Positions 7,729 through 14,196 of a stretch of 14,289 bases of DNA are shown here, one piece after another. Numbering within the stretch: position 1 is the stretch's first letter; the number at the start of each line of letters is the position of its first letter. The notes beneath the pieces were generated by a model, which saw only the letters and a list, made by a program, of their open reading frames with translations, ran no database searches and was not told the origin of the DNA. The position numbers and the translations under genes are program-made. Source of the DNA: OLB6 sp964620125 (GTDB lineage: Bacteria; Bacteroidota; Ignavibacteria; Kapaibacteriales; Kapaibacteriaceae); NCBI GenBank assembly GCA_964620125.1, contig CAZUGQ010000038.1:1-14289 (forward strand), in the 5' to 3' direction.

Positions 7729-8840
7729 CAGATTCGTACCACGCCATTATGAACGATCAAAGTTGATGCGATGATGTCGTTTGACAGATCGAACGTCAGC
7801 GACTCCTTGTTTGCCACTTCGTTGAAGAAGGCCAGAACGTTTTTTGCGTACAGTTCGCTGGCAGTGTTGGGAACAGACGATGCAAGCTGTGGACACCCAA
7901 TGATGGTTACGCCACCAACGGTGATTTCCCTGTTGTCGACCGTGCATTCGCAGTTTCCGCCTGCATCGGCAGCAAGGTCAACGATCACCGAGCCTACCTT
8001 CATTTTCGCAACCTGTTCGCGTGTAATCAGGCGAGGGGCATTACCTCCGGCAACAAGTGCGGTAGTTATCACGAGATCTGCAGTGAAGAGAATCTTCTCG
8101 ACTGCGGCTGCCTGGCGGGCCAGAACGTCGTCGGCTGCAGATGCCACGTACCCCCCAACAACGGAGACTTCGTCGAGTCCATCCACCGAGACAAAGCGGC
8201 CACCAAGCGACTCTACCTGCTCCCGCGTTTCTGGTCGGAGGTCCGTCACATGCACAACGGCACCGAGCCGTCGTGCCGTAGCCAGTGCCTGTAGTCCTGC
8301 AACACCAGCACCATAGATGAGCACGGTAGCGGGTTTCACTGTGCCTGCGGCAGTGGTCATCAGAGGGAAGATTCTACCAAGTGCGTGTGCTCCAACCACA
8401 ACGGCCTTGTATCCGGCAAGGTTGTTCTGCGAGCTCAGTACGTCCATCCCCTGTGCGCGTGTGATGCGCGGCAATGCATCGAGAGCAAATGTGTTCACTC
8501 TGTGCGCGGCCAGTGCCTGGGCCAACTCCGGCTGGCGTTTGGCAAACACCATGGCAATCAGCGAAGAGCCTGGGGCAAGCTCGGTTACGCTGGTAGCTGG
8601 TGGACACAACACGCGAATGACCACGGCAGCAGTAGAGAGAACGTGCTGCCGGTCTGCAAGCGTAGCACCTGCTTCCGTGTAGGCATCATCTGGAAAACCG
8701 GCCGCTAGGCCGCAGCCTCTTTCCACAAGGACCTCGTGCTCCTGCTGGCGCAGAGTGCGCACAACGGACGGTACGAGGCCCACGCGTCTCTCTCCCGGCT
8801 GGGTCTCCTTAACGGTGCCAATGATCATGGTGCCGAACAT
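7728..8840 (-). CDS. pntAA: NAD(P) transhydrogenase subunit alpha, NAD-binding part
   Basis: A 370-residue soluble domain I of the transhydrogenase, homologous to alanine dehydrogenase, which binds NAD(H) on the cytoplasmic face. The N-terminus IIGTVKETQPGERRVGLVP is the family signature. RITRAQGMDVLSSQNNLAGYKAV (125-147) and the Rossmann loop GAGVAGLQA (177-185), ending in the NAD-ribose Asp (VTDLRP), are present, as is ADLVITTALVAGG with DLAADAGGNCE near the C-terminus. An alternative ATG at 8828 would start exactly at MIIGTVKE and fits family N-termini better; neither start has a Shine-Dalgarno sequence. It is the first gene of the operon and diverges from the di-heme gene across only about 52 bp, so the metal-box-like palindrome there could also affect it. 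Confidence 0.95.
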   Translation of the reverse strand: MFGTMIIGTVKETQPGERRVGLVPSVVRTLRQQEHEVLVERGCGLAAGFPDDAYTEAGATLADRQHVLSTAAVVIRVLCPPATSVTELAPGSSLIAMVFAKRQPELAQALAAHRVNTFALDALPRITRAQGMDVLSSQNNLAGYKAVVVGAHALGRIFPLMTTAAGTVKPATVLIYGAGVAGLQALATARRLGAVVHVTDLRPETREQVESLGGRFVSVDGLDEVSVVGGYVASAADDVLARQAAAVEKILFTADLVITTALVAGGNAPRLITREQVAKMKVGSVIVDLAADAGGNCECTVDNREITVGGVTIIGCPQLASSVPNTASELYAKNVLAFFNEVANKESLTFDLSNDIIASTLIVHNGVVRI

Positions 8841-8858
8841 ACGAAAAGGTGCGAGCGC

Positions 8859-8887
8859 TTGGATGAGTGGGAGATGTGGTGTATTTT
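8859..8887 (+). promoter_or_regulatory. Candidate promoter of the di-heme/Rieske/porin operon
   Basis: TTGGAT (8859-8864), 17 bases, then TATTTT (8882-8887) resembles a weak -35/-10 pair on the plus strand. Transcription from it would start near 8894, so an mRNA beginning at the 8893 ATG would be nearly leaderless. The -10 element runs into the TTAGG/CCTAA palindrome, as expected for a repressible promoter. This is motif-based only. Confidence 0.35.
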
Positions 8888-8904
8888 TAGGTATGCCTAA
8901 TAAT
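8883..8904. promoter_or_regulatory. Putative DtxR/MntR-family operator
   Basis: An imperfect palindrome centred between 8893 and 8894 with core TTAGGTATGCCTAA (8887-8900) and flanking bases ATT/AAT that also pair. TTAGG and CCTAA half-sites are those of DtxR/IdeR/SirR-type metal boxes. It overlaps the candidate -10 element and the di-heme gene's ATG at 8893. A DtxR-family regulator is encoded 3 kb downstream on the same strand. No second good copy was found in the window by eye. Binding is inferred. Confidence 0.6.
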
Positions 8905-10095
8905 TATTTGAGGCTCCTAATGGTGCCGGGGATAATAGTTCCCGGCATTCTGGTTAGCTGCGTTCCAGAACCCGCCCCCGACAACACCCTCCTCGACGGC
9001 CCAATCCCAGGCCTCACCTTCGAAGAACACCGCAGACACATCGCGGGCGATGTTGCCTTTAACAACGTGGTGTTCACACCCACAACAGGACTAGGACCAA
9101 CGTTCGTTGCGAGCTCCTGCGGTGCTTGTCATCCGGCCGATGGCCGGGGACACCCGAGCACTGCACTGGTGCGATTCGGACAAGGGGCTCCAGGAGTGAA
9201 TCCATGGGTCGGTTTGGGTGGTCCTCAACTGCAACAACATGCCATCCCGGGATTTTTGCCGGAACAGTTGCCACAAGGCGTTCCACACTCAACTTTCCTC
9301 GCTCCAATCGTGACGGGTCTCGGTTACCTGGATGCCGTTAACGATGCTACCATCCTGGAGTGGGCAGACGAAGACGATGCTGACGGTGATGGTGTTAGTG
9401 GACGGCCCAACTGGATCGTCCCCCCCCCGTATGTGCCGATTCGCCCACAATCTGTTAGTGGACCCGATGCACAGTCTCGAATTGGAAGGTTTGGGCGGAA
9501 GGCCGCCGTGTACGGCCTCTTGCAGCAAACAGCAGGTGCCTATAACCAGGACATTGGAATCACGTCCATCTTCGAACCGATCGATGCTCACAGCAACCTT
9601 GAAGTAGATCCGGAGGTGAGCACAAAAACCATCAACGATGTGGTGTTCTACCTTCAAACACTCAAGGCACCAATGCGCCGAGACAGTGCATCGCCGAACG
9701 TGCTGAACGGTGAACGCCTCTTCACAGCCATCGGCTGCGCCGCCTGCCATCGGCCTACCATGACCACAGGCACAAGCCCCTTACCGTACCTGTCAAACCA
9801 AATCATCCATCCGTACTCAGACCTGCTCCTGCACGACATGGGACCGGAACTTGACGATGGCTATACCGAGGGCACGGCCACTACAAGCGAGTGGCGCACC
9901 ACTCCGCTGTGGGGATTTGGGTTAAGCCGAGACTCGCAAGGCGGAGTGCTCTTTCTGTTGCACGATGGAAGAGCGCACTCCGTAAGCGAGGCAGTCGAAT
10001 ATCATGGTGGGGAGGGGGCTTCGGCACGCGCGCGGTTTCGCGCTCTACCAGCACACGAAAAAGCTGATCTTGAAGCATTCCTTGAAAGTCTGTAG
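8893..10095 (+). CDS. Di-heme c-type oxidoreductase lipoprotein (DUF1111/COG3488-like)
   Basis: From the ATG at 8893 this is a 400-residue lipoprotein. MPNNYLRLLMVPGIIVPGILVSC gives a basic start, a hydrophobic core and lipobox LVSC (Cys23), pointing to a periplasmic or outer-membrane anchor. Two c-type haem motifs are present, C76GACH80 and C282AACH286, with a Ca-binding-like loop DADGDGVSGRPN (~162-173) and the family C-terminus (WRTTPLWGFGL, LHDGR, EAVEYHGGE, FLESL). The family is called di-heme oxidoreductase or thiol oxidoreductase; its substrate is poorly known, and relatives often occur with iron-responsive genes. An ATG at 8920 with GAGG 6 bases upstream is an alternative, but leaves only 13 residues before the lipid Cys. 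An upstream in-frame start at 8755 overlaps pntAA and is unlikely. A C9 run (9420-9428) lies in the PPP codons. The Rieske gene follows after 1 bp. Confidence 0.88.
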   Translation: MPNNYLRLLMVPGIIVPGILVSCVPEPAPDNTLLDGPIPGLTFEEHRRHIAGDVAFNNVVFTPTTGLGPTFVASSCGACHPADGRGHPSTALVRFGQGAPGVNPWVGLGGPQLQQHAIPGFLPEQLPQGVPHSTFLAPIVTGLGYLDAVNDATILEWADEDDADGDGVSGRPNWIVPPPYVPIRPQSVSGPDAQSRIGRFGRKAAVYGLLQQTAGAYNQDIGITSIFEPIDAHSNLEVDPEVSTKTINDVVFYLQTLKAPMRRDSASPNVLNGERLFTAIGCAACHRPTMTTGTSPLPYLSNQIIHPYSDLLLHDMGPELDDGYTEGTATTSEWRTTPLWGFGLSRDSQGGVLFLLHDGRAHSVSEAVEYHGGEGASARARFRALPAHEKADLEAFLESL

Positions 10096-10096
10096 G

Positions 10097-10558
10097 ATGA
10101 AGCGCGCACCAATGAATCGTAGACGGTTTATCACATCGGTTTCTCGGATTGCCATCGGTTCCACTGTGGCTGCCCCGTTTGCACAGGTGCTTGCTGCGTG
10201 CACAAGCATACCAGAGGTTACTCTCACGCCTCGAGAAGGACTTCTGGATGTTCCTCGCAGTGCATTTCTGGTTGATGGCACTCAACTTCAGCTCGTTATC
10301 GCAAGAGTGAGCGGAGTACGGTTCCCAATCGCTGTTGTAGCAATGCCATCGCAGGAGCCTTATGCCTTGCTCATGAAGTGTACCCATAAGGACTGTCCTG
10401 TTCAGGCCGATGTAAATGGATTTGAATGTAATTGTCATGGCAGCACATTCGACATGAAGGGTGCTGTGACGATGGGTCCAGCTAAAGAGTCGCTGCTACT
10501 CTTGCCTGTGCTTGAAACTACCGATGCTTATCGCGTCGATTTGAAGGGACTTCAGTGA
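10097..10558 (+). CDS. Tat-exported Rieske [2Fe-2S] lipoprotein
   Basis: A 153-residue protein with a Rieske domain. The cluster ligands are C95-T-H97 and C111-N-C113-H114-G, and C100 and C113 match the disulfide pair of bc1/b6f-type high-potential Rieske proteins. The N-terminus MNRRRFITSVSRIAIGS has the twin-arginine export pattern. It is followed by a hydrophobic stretch and LAAC (Cys35), a lipobox, so a folded, lipid-anchored periplasmic electron carrier is predicted. The ATG at 10097 lies 1 bp past the di-heme stop; MNRRRF at 10112 is an alternative that places the Arg motif at the very start. There is no cytochrome b gene here, so it is unlikely to be a bc1 subunit and more likely serves the adjacent di-heme protein. 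The next gene overlaps its stop by 4 bp. Confidence 0.9.
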   Translation: MKRAPMNRRRFITSVSRIAIGSTVAAPFAQVLAACTSIPEVTLTPREGLLDVPRSAFLVDGTQLQLVIARVSGVRFPIAVVAMPSQEPYALLMKCTHKDCPVQADVNGFECNCHGSTFDMKGAVTMGPAKESLLLLPVLETTDAYRVDLKGLQ

Positions 10559-11913
10559 GTCAGATACACACATGCTCGTCTGCATGCACAAACGTTCTAC
10601 GTCGGTTAGTTCTGATGGTTGGCGTTATCTCGTTGCATGGCGTGGCTGCAGTACCATTAATGGCCAGCGATTCACTTCGTACGAGTACCACGTCGCTTGC
10701 GGAGTGGAACAGCCAGTCTGCAGACACGATGATGTCACGCACTGGAGGAGAGCTGCAATCTGCAGACAGCGCAACGAACCGTTCAGCGGAGGACACGCTC
10801 ATGAACATTGACGCCATCTATACACGCCCCTTCATGCAACGCAGTGCCGCAGAGATCGGGTTGGGTGGTTACCTCGAAGCCAATGTTCAAACTCTCAACG
10901 AAGGTGGTATAAACAACGGCTGGAGTTTTCAGGCTCGCAGACTTACTCTTTTTCTGTCTGCTGCCCCCGCAAACAACCTTCGTTTTCTTACGGAGATTGA
11001 GTTTGAAAACGGAACAGAAGAGATAAACATTGAGTTTGCATCGCTGGACGTAGTCTTCTCCCGCTCATTCACGGTGCGTGGTGGTATTGTGATGATCCCG
11101 ATTGGTGCATTCAATCAGAATCACGATGGCCCGCGATGGAATTTCGTTGACCGTCCCACGAGCGCAACGCAACTGCTCCCGGCAACATGGAGCGCTGCCG
11201 GCTTTGGCCTGCTTGGCAAACTAGTATTTGCGAATGCCGCAATGAGCTACGAAGCCTACGTGACGAATGGTCTCGACGAATCCATCGTTAGCAACGAACG
11301 TCGCCGCACATCGCTGCCCGCAGCCAAGACCAATCCATTACGTTTCGAGGAGTCATTCAACGGTCACCCCATGGCAAGCGGTCGGCTAGCCTTCATCACC
11401 ACGTTATTCGGTGAAGTAGGCATCAGTTATGCTGGTGGTATCTACAATCAAACCACAGACGACGGCCTTGACGTAGCCGATCCTCTCTGGTCGCACATCG
11501 CTGCGCTGGACTATTCGCTTGGCACCTTTGAAAGTCCGCTTTCTCTTCGTGCTGAATTCAGTTATGTGCACGTGAACCTACCTGCCGCTTCAGAACCATC
11601 GTATGCGACGAGTCAGTTAGGGGGCTATGCCGACGTGAATTGGGCCTTCTGGCGCGGCTCATGGTTAAGCTTCGACAACAGTGCTCTGTTTCTTTCGCTT
11701 CGTGGTGAGTACGTCGACTGGCATCTCCCTCAACCAACGGACAATGGTGCTAGTGGTGACGAACTCACCTCCTTCACCCTCTCACTCGCCTACCACCCCG
11801 CATCCGGCACTATCGTTCGACTCAACTACCGCACCTCCTGGCAAACCGACGTCCTCGGCAATCCCCCAATCCGCACGGTGGCCCTCCAACTCGGCCTCAC
11901 CACCTATTTCTAA
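10555..11913 (+). CDS. Outer-membrane beta-barrel (porin-like) protein
   Basis: A 452-residue protein starting at a GTG that overlaps the Rieske stop (GTGA), indicating translational coupling. The N-terminus (VLRRLVLMVGVISLHGVAAVPLMA) looks like a signal peptide. A linker rich in Ser, Thr and Asp follows. From about residue 95 come alternating-hydrophobic strands typical of porins (GLGGYLEANVQTL, WSFQARRLTLFLSAAP, NNLRFLTEIEFENG), ending TVALQLGLTTYF with the terminal Phe used by outer-membrane proteins. The N-terminal barrel pattern resembles phosphate-selective porin O/P-like proteins, but substrate cannot be inferred. Being the third gene of the di-heme/Rieske operon suggests it supplies a solute or metal to, or exports a product of, that periplasmic redox pair. 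Confidence 0.78.
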   Translation: MSQIHTCSSACTNVLRRLVLMVGVISLHGVAAVPLMASDSLRTSTTSLAEWNSQSADTMMSRTGGELQSADSATNRSAEDTLMNIDAIYTRPFMQRSAAEIGLGGYLEANVQTLNEGGINNGWSFQARRLTLFLSAAPANNLRFLTEIEFENGTEEINIEFASLDVVFSRSFTVRGGIVMIPIGAFNQNHDGPRWNFVDRPTSATQLLPATWSAAGFGLLGKLVFANAAMSYEAYVTNGLDESIVSNERRRTSLPAAKTNPLRFEESFNGHPMASGRLAFITTLFGEVGISYAGGIYNQTTDDGLDVADPLWSHIAALDYSLGTFESPLSLRAEFSYVHVNLPAASEPSYATSQLGGYADVNWAFWRGSWLSFDNSALFLSLRGEYVDWHLPQPTDNGASGDELTSFTLSLAYHPASGTIVRLNYRTSWQTDVLGNPPIRTVALQLGLTTYF

Positions 11914-11954
11914 CCCTCCCCCCCCTCAGTCACACTCATCCCCTCCTCCCCTCT

Positions 11955-12040
11955 CCCTCCAGTCCCTCCAGTCCCTCTAGTCCCTCCAGTCCCTCTAGTC
12001 CCTCTAGTCCCTCCAGTCACTCCAGTCCCTCCAGTCCCTC
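11955..12040. repeat. Nonamer tandem array (CCCTCCAGT, 9.5 units)
   Basis: Nine contiguous 9-bp units (11955-12035), CCCTCCAGT or CCCTCTAGT with one CACTCCAGT, plus a five-base partial unit. They end one base before the ATG of the metalloregulator. With the C/T-rich stretch before it (including C8 at 11918-11925), the array occupies almost the entire 128-bp gap after the porin gene. The strand is strongly pyrimidine-rich. The unit differs from the 8-bp family elsewhere but shares CCAGT with the 5911-5974 array. Copy number could vary by slippage and change regulator expression. Confidence 0.95.
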
Positions 12041-12041
12041 A

Positions 12042-12689
12042 ATGACCCAAACCATCCAAGACTACCTCAAAGCCATCCTCTCCCTCAGCGAGGGGGGGGC
12101 AGCACTCACGTCCGACATTGCCGCTCGTCTTGGCGTGCGTCCGGCCAGTGTGAGCAGCATGCTCAAGAAGCTTGCTGAGCAGCATTTGGTGGTGTACGAA
12201 CGTCACCATGGCGTCATGCTCACGCCTTCAGGACGTAAGATTGCCTTGGAAGTAATCCGGCATCATCGCCTTATAGAGCTCTACCTAGCCGAGGCACTCG
12301 GCTACACGTGGGATGAAGTGCATGACGAAGCTGAGAAGCTCGAGCATCACATCAGCGAGGATTTTGAGGACAGGATTGCGAAGGCTCTCGGTGACCCCAA
12401 GTACGATCCACATGGTGATCCCATCCCCACCAAGGATGGCATCGTACCGCCGATGGCATCACACCCACTTTCCGATGTAGCAGAGCAAACCACGGTAACG
12501 GTGAGAAGAGTGGCAAGTCACAACCGACCCCTGCTACGTCAGCTCGGAGATGCAGGCATCGGCCTCGGTTCGCGCCTCATCATTGTGCGCAGGAATGTTG
12601 ACGACAGAACGATTACCGTACGAAAGAATCGAGCCCGAACTACACTCACGCTTTCACTTGAAGATTGCAGGCAAGTATTTGTAGACTAA
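12042..12689 (+). CDS. DtxR/MntR-family metal-dependent transcriptional regulator
   Basis: A 215-residue regulator that binds DNA when loaded with Mn(II) or Fe(II). A winged helix-turn-helix spans ~10-67 (SDIAARLGVRPASVSSMLKKL, then HGVMLTPSGRKIA). The metal and dimer domain follows, with VIRHHRLIELYL and VHDEAEKLEHHISEDF, and then a C-terminal FeoA/SH3-like domain (~145-215) linked by DPHGDPIP. Against DtxR, H75, E79 and H94 match the ancillary site. In the primary site D7 replaces Met10 and E98 replaces Cys102, while E101 and H102 match Glu105 and His106; Asp and Glu here are the MntR pattern, so Mn(II) is the more likely signal. K10 stands where MntR has Glu11. A G8 run (12092-12099) lies in codons 17-19. 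The ZIP transporter starts 25 bp downstream. The repeat array directly upstream leaves no obvious promoter. Confidence 0.92.
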   Translation: MTQTIQDYLKAILSLSEGGAALTSDIAARLGVRPASVSSMLKKLAEQHLVVYERHHGVMLTPSGRKIALEVIRHHRLIELYLAEALGYTWDEVHDEAEKLEHHISEDFEDRIAKALGDPKYDPHGDPIPTKDGIVPPMASHPLSDVAEQTTVTVRRVASHNRPLLRQLGDAGIGLGSRLIIVRRNVDDRTITVRKNRARTTLTLSLEDCRQVFVD

Positions 12690-12714
12690 CCACGCCAAAG
12701 CCCCTTTTCATCCC

Positions 12715-13536
12715 ATGCAAACGATACTCGCCTTTTTTGAACACACCGATCCAATTGTTGGTGCTCTTCTAGCAACGTGTTTCACCTGGCTGGTTACAGC
12801 AGCGGGTGCATCGTTGGTATTCTTTTTCAAGTCAATGAACCGGCCGTGGCTTGATGGCATGCTTGGTTTTACTGGTGGAGTGATGATTGCGGCCAGCTAT
12901 TGGTCTCTCCTTGCGCCAAGTATCGAGATGAGTGAGTCCATGGGACTACCAAGCTGGCTTCCGCCGGCCGTTGGTTTCCTTTGTGGTGCAGGGTTCATCT
13001 ATGTGCTTGACCGATACGTTCCGCACCTTCACTTGAACTTTGACCCTTCGCAAACAGAGGGGCCGAAAACGCAATGGCATCGAACCACACTGCTCATCAT
13101 GGCCATAACGCTGCACAACATACCCGAAGGCCTTGCTGTTGGCGTGTTGTTTGGCGGCGTTGCGGCTGGCATTCCAGAGGCCACTATCGGAGGGGCTGTA
13201 GCCCTAGCCATTGGTATTGGCTTACAAAACTTTCCCGAGGGTATTGCCGTGGCCTTCCCACTTCGGCGGAACGGCGTTAGCCGAGCACGAAGTTTCTTTT
13301 ACGGTCAGCTCAGTGCCATCGTTGAGCCTATTGCAGGTGTTCTTGGTGCCGCGGCAGTCCTCTACATGCAGCCGATACTGCCATACGCGCTTGCCTTTGC
13401 TGCCGGAGCTATGATCTATGTTGTTGTTGAAGAGGTGATCCCAGAAACTCAGCAGGATCGCTTTACTGATGTTGCAACACTTGGCTTTATCGGGGGCTTC
13501 GTGGTGATGATGGTGCTGGATGTGGCGCTAGGGTGA
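12715..13536 (+). CDS. ZIP-family divalent metal transporter
   Basis: A 273-residue inner-membrane protein of the ZIP family (ZupT/GufA-like), which brings divalent metals (Zn, Mn, Fe) into the cytoplasm. About eight hydrophobic segments are visible. The binuclear metal site is recognisable in TM4, ITLHNIPEG (H134, N135, P137, E138), and TM5, LQNFPEGIAVA (N172, E175), with E204 (SAIVEPIAG) and the C-terminal VVVEEVIPE. A His-containing loop (YVPHLHLNF, ~101-109) precedes TM4 and may help recruit metal. It lies 25 bp after the DtxR-family gene and probably shares its transcript, which supports a role in the metal that regulator senses. The ATG at 12715 has no Shine-Dalgarno sequence, as for most genes here. 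Metal specificity is not decidable from sequence. Confidence 0.93.
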   Translation: MQTILAFFEHTDPIVGALLATCFTWLVTAAGASLVFFFKSMNRPWLDGMLGFTGGVMIAASYWSLLAPSIEMSESMGLPSWLPPAVGFLCGAGFIYVLDRYVPHLHLNFDPSQTEGPKTQWHRTTLLIMAITLHNIPEGLAVGVLFGGVAAGIPEATIGGAVALAIGIGLQNFPEGIAVAFPLRRNGVSRARSFFYGQLSAIVEPIAGVLGAAAVLYMQPILPYALAFAAGAMIYVVVEEVIPETQQDRFTDVATLGFIGGFVVMMVLDVALG

Positions 13537-13554
13537 GGGGAGGATGGGGGGACA

Positions 13555-13746
13555 GAGTTACGGGATTACGGGAGTACAGAGTTACGGGATTACGGGAGTA
13601 CAGAGTTACGGGATTACGGGATTACAGAGTTACGGGATTACGGGATTACAGAGTTACTGGATTACGGGATTACAGAGTTACAGGATTACGGGATTACAGA
13701 GCTACTGGATTACGGGAGTACGGGAGTACGGCAGTACGGCAGTACG
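13555..13746. repeat. Octamer tandem array, left of the four-helix gene (24 units)
   Basis: Twenty-four contiguous 8-bp units with no spacers. The main units are GAGTTACG, GGATTACG, GGATTACA and GGAGTACG. The first seven triplets form a 24-bp higher-order unit (GAGTTAC? - GGATTACG - GGATTACA or GGAGTAC?); the last three units break it. Units are reverse complements of those at 14197-14289, so the two arrays face each other across the four-helix-bundle gene. The array starts 18 bp after the ZIP stop and ends 52 bp before the next gene. Confidence 0.95.
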
Positions 13747-13790
13747 AAGACAAACAATAATGCTGTCACAAAACGAAAGGTAGAGACCAC

Positions 13791-13798
13791 AAGGAGGT
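13791..13798 (+). promoter_or_regulatory. Shine-Dalgarno-like AAGGAGGT abutting the start codon
   Basis: AAGGAGGT is a near-perfect anti-SD match, unusual in this window, but it touches the GTG at 13799 with no spacer, whereas 5-9 bases are normal. No upstream in-frame start exists, because a TAG lies at 13781. The next in-frame candidate is TTG at 13823. The true start of the four-helix-bundle protein is therefore uncertain. Confidence 0.5.
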
Positions 13799-14188
13799 GT
13801 GCAAAAAGAAGTAGACATAGACTTGCAGCGGGCAAAGGCGGGCAGTGTTCAAGAGGTGGCTGTTCTAGTTGGACGGCAGATGCGTCGGTTGTTAATGCAG
13901 CGAATGCAGTATGCGGATCTTGATCGTTCGGCACTTCGCCAACTCCTTCGATCGGCATGTTCAGTTGGAGCGAACGTTCGTGAAGCACAATACGCCGAGT
14001 CCCGCCGCGACTTCATCCACAAACTGAAAATTGCTGAGAAAGAACTCAGCGAGACCTTCTATTGGATGGGCCTCCTATGCACAGATCCAACCCCCTTTTC
14101 TGAAGACGACGTTCAACCTGTGCTAAAATCCATGCACGCATGTAAAGCTCTCCTACAAACCATCCTCAATAGCCTCCGCTCTAAGTAG
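13799..14188 (+). CDS. Four-helix-bundle protein (S23/TIGR02436-like)
   Basis: A 129-residue helical protein of the four-helix-bundle family first seen in 23S rRNA intervening sequences and related to the Avd accessory protein of diversity-generating retroelements. The core LRQLLRSACSVGANVREAQYAES with RRDFIHKLKIAEKELSETFYWMGLL is the family signature. Members form ring-like oligomers and are thought to bind nucleic acid; the cellular role of solitary copies is unknown. The gene stands alone, with no rRNA or reverse transcriptase near it, between two inverted octamer arrays (13555-13746 and 14197-14289). This suggests the gene and the repeats are a unit. The GTG start is chosen as the only early in-frame start, but a strong SD-like sequence sits directly against it. 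A TTG at 13823 would give 121 residues. Confidence 0.85.
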   Translation: MQKEVDIDLQRAKAGSVQEVAVLVGRQMRRLLMQRMQYADLDRSALRQLLRSACSVGANVREAQYAESRRDFIHKLKIAEKELSETFYWMGLLCTDPTPFSEDDVQPVLKSMHACKALLQTILNSLRSK

Positions 14189-14196
14189 ATGCAACC

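Noticed and set aside
7771..8316. Plus-strand ORF of 181 codons opposite pntAA
   Set aside because: Antisense shadow of a confidently identified gene, with low-complexity Ser/Thr/Ala composition.
9881..10438. Minus-strand ORF of 185 codons opposite the di-heme and Rieske genes
   Set aside because: It spans two well-supported genes and their junction on the other strand and resembles nothing known.
10097..10558. Rieske subunit of a cytochrome bc1/b6f complex
   Set aside because: No cytochrome b or c1 gene is adjacent; the neighbours are a DUF1111-like di-heme protein and an outer-membrane barrel.
13533..13783. Two plus-strand ORFs of 75 and 79 codons across the octamer array
   Set aside because: They are translations of the repeat in different frames; the frame stays open because the 24-bp period contains no stop. 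There is no independent sign of coding.
13799..14188. Diversity-generating retroelement accessory gene (Avd) or 23S rRNA intervening-sequence protein
   Set aside because: No reverse transcriptase, template/variable repeat pair or rRNA is in the window; only family resemblance supports it.
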